A stretch of DNA of 5,386 nt from Kineosporiaceae bacterium (GTDB lineage Bacteria > Actinomycetota > Actinomycetes > Actinomycetales > Angustibacteraceae): contig DAIETC010000101.1 of assembly GCA_027345905.1 (NCBI GenBank), forward strand, positions 1 to 5,386, given 5' to 3'. The position numbers and the translations under genes are program-made. Positions 5,035-5,386 of this stretch are shown here, piece after piece; position 1 is the first letter of the stretch; the number at the start of each line of letters is the position of its first letter. The notes under the pieces were generated by a model that searched no databases, was not told the DNA's origin, and worked only from the letters and a program-made list of their open reading frames with translations.

Positions 5035-5386
5035 ATGGCGTCGTCCGGTCGCGGTACCGGCGCGCCTGGGGCCCAGCCGGCGCAGGGCGGCCTGCACCTG
5101 GTGGAGTGGGCGTGCGAGCTGGCGGGCACCGCGATCTTGCTGCTCGGGGGGCTGTCCGCCGTCTGCCTCGACTTCGGAGCGCACACGCCGCTGGGCAGCA
5201 TCGGTACCTCACCGCGGTTGCTCCTGACGGGCTTGCTGTTCGCCGGCACGGGCAGCCTCGTGGCGATCAGCCCGTTGGGACGGCGCAGCGGGGCCCACCT
5301 GAACCCCGCCGTCACGCTCGCCTTCTGGGCACAGGGCAAGGTGCACCCGCACGACGTGGCGGGTTACATCGTGGGCCAGGTCCTGG
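5035..5386 (+). CDS. Aquaporin / MIP family channel, N-terminal half (cut by window edge)
   Basis: The frame opens at the ATG at 5035 and stays open for 117 codons to the right edge; about half of a usual 230-280 residue protein is present. After a polar, Gly/Ala-rich head of about 20 residues comes helix 1 (about 22-45, EWACELAGTAILLLGGLSAV). The Glu of this segment matches the conserved Glu in helix 1 of MIP channels. Helix 2 follows (about 61-80), then SGAHLNPAVTLAFW with the first NPA motif at Asn90-Pro91-Ala92, which forms the first half of the pore constriction. The start of helix 3 (HDVAGYIVGQVL) ends the window. The channel would pass water or small neutral solutes across the cytoplasmic membrane; the residues that separate aquaporin from glycerol facilitator lie mostly in the missing half. 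The Shine-Dalgarno match is weak, and the ATG at 5027 is out of frame. It is divergent from the glucose dehydrogenase operon. Confidence 0.92.
   Translation, partial: MASSGRGTGAPGAQPAQGGLHLVEWACELAGTAILLLGGLSAVCLDFGAHTPLGSIGTSPRLLLTGLLFAGTGSLVAISPLGRRSGAHLNPAVTLAFWAQGKVHPHDVAGYIVGQVL

Noticed and set aside
4827..5339. Minus-strand frames covering the repeat array and the aquaporin region
   Set aside because: They are Arg/Pro-rich with no domain, and they run opposite a clear aquaporin and across a tandem repeat. They are explained by base composition.

Overview
The window is GC-rich DNA with few AT-rich stretches, GTG starts alongside ATG, and strong G/C preference at third codon positions. 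Together with the families present, this suggests a high-GC actinobacterium (Actinomycetota). I cannot name a genus. Coding density is very high: five protein genes account for almost everything, two of them cut by the window edges. No tRNA, rRNA, CRISPR array, transposase or insertion sequence is visible.

Layout, left to right. (1) Positions 1-1313, minus strand: a 12-helix Major Facilitator Superfamily transporter, cut at its extreme 3' end. (2) Positions 1362-2066, plus strand, divergent from it across a 48-bp gap: an ArsR-type helix-turn-helix fused to a C-terminal rhodanese domain. The gap holds a short palindrome, a good promoter candidate for the regulator, and a TANNNT box placed so that the transporter mRNA could be leaderless. 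(3) Positions 1971-3857, minus strand: a cytoplasmic glycoside hydrolase family 15 enzyme (trehalase/glucoamylase type). Its 3' end runs 96 bp into the 3' end of the regulator gene. (4) Positions 3854-4909, minus strand: a zinc-dependent MDR-family glucose 1-dehydrogenase, immediately upstream of the GH15 gene in the same operon and joined to it by a 4-nt GTGA stop/start overlap. (5) Positions 4910-5034: a 125-bp divergent intergenic region with a perfect 17-bp tandem repeat. (6) Position 5035 to the right edge, plus strand: the first half of an aquaporin/MIP channel.

Two functional units can be read. The left pair (transporter plus divergent ArsR-rhodanese) looks like a self-regulated efflux module. 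The sensor domain has no cysteine in its DNA-binding half; its only two cysteines are in the rhodanese active-site loop, which points to a sulfur-linked signal rather than classical metal binding. The right pair (glucose dehydrogenase then GH15) is a compact route from an alpha-glucoside such as trehalose or maltooligosaccharide to free glucose and then gluconolactone, with reduction of NAD(P)+. The neighbouring aquaporin fits an osmotic or water-stress theme, but shared control is inference only. The most unusual items are the tail-to-tail coding overlap, the cysteine-free ArsR domain fused to rhodanese, and the 17-bp repeat array in the dehydrogenase leader.
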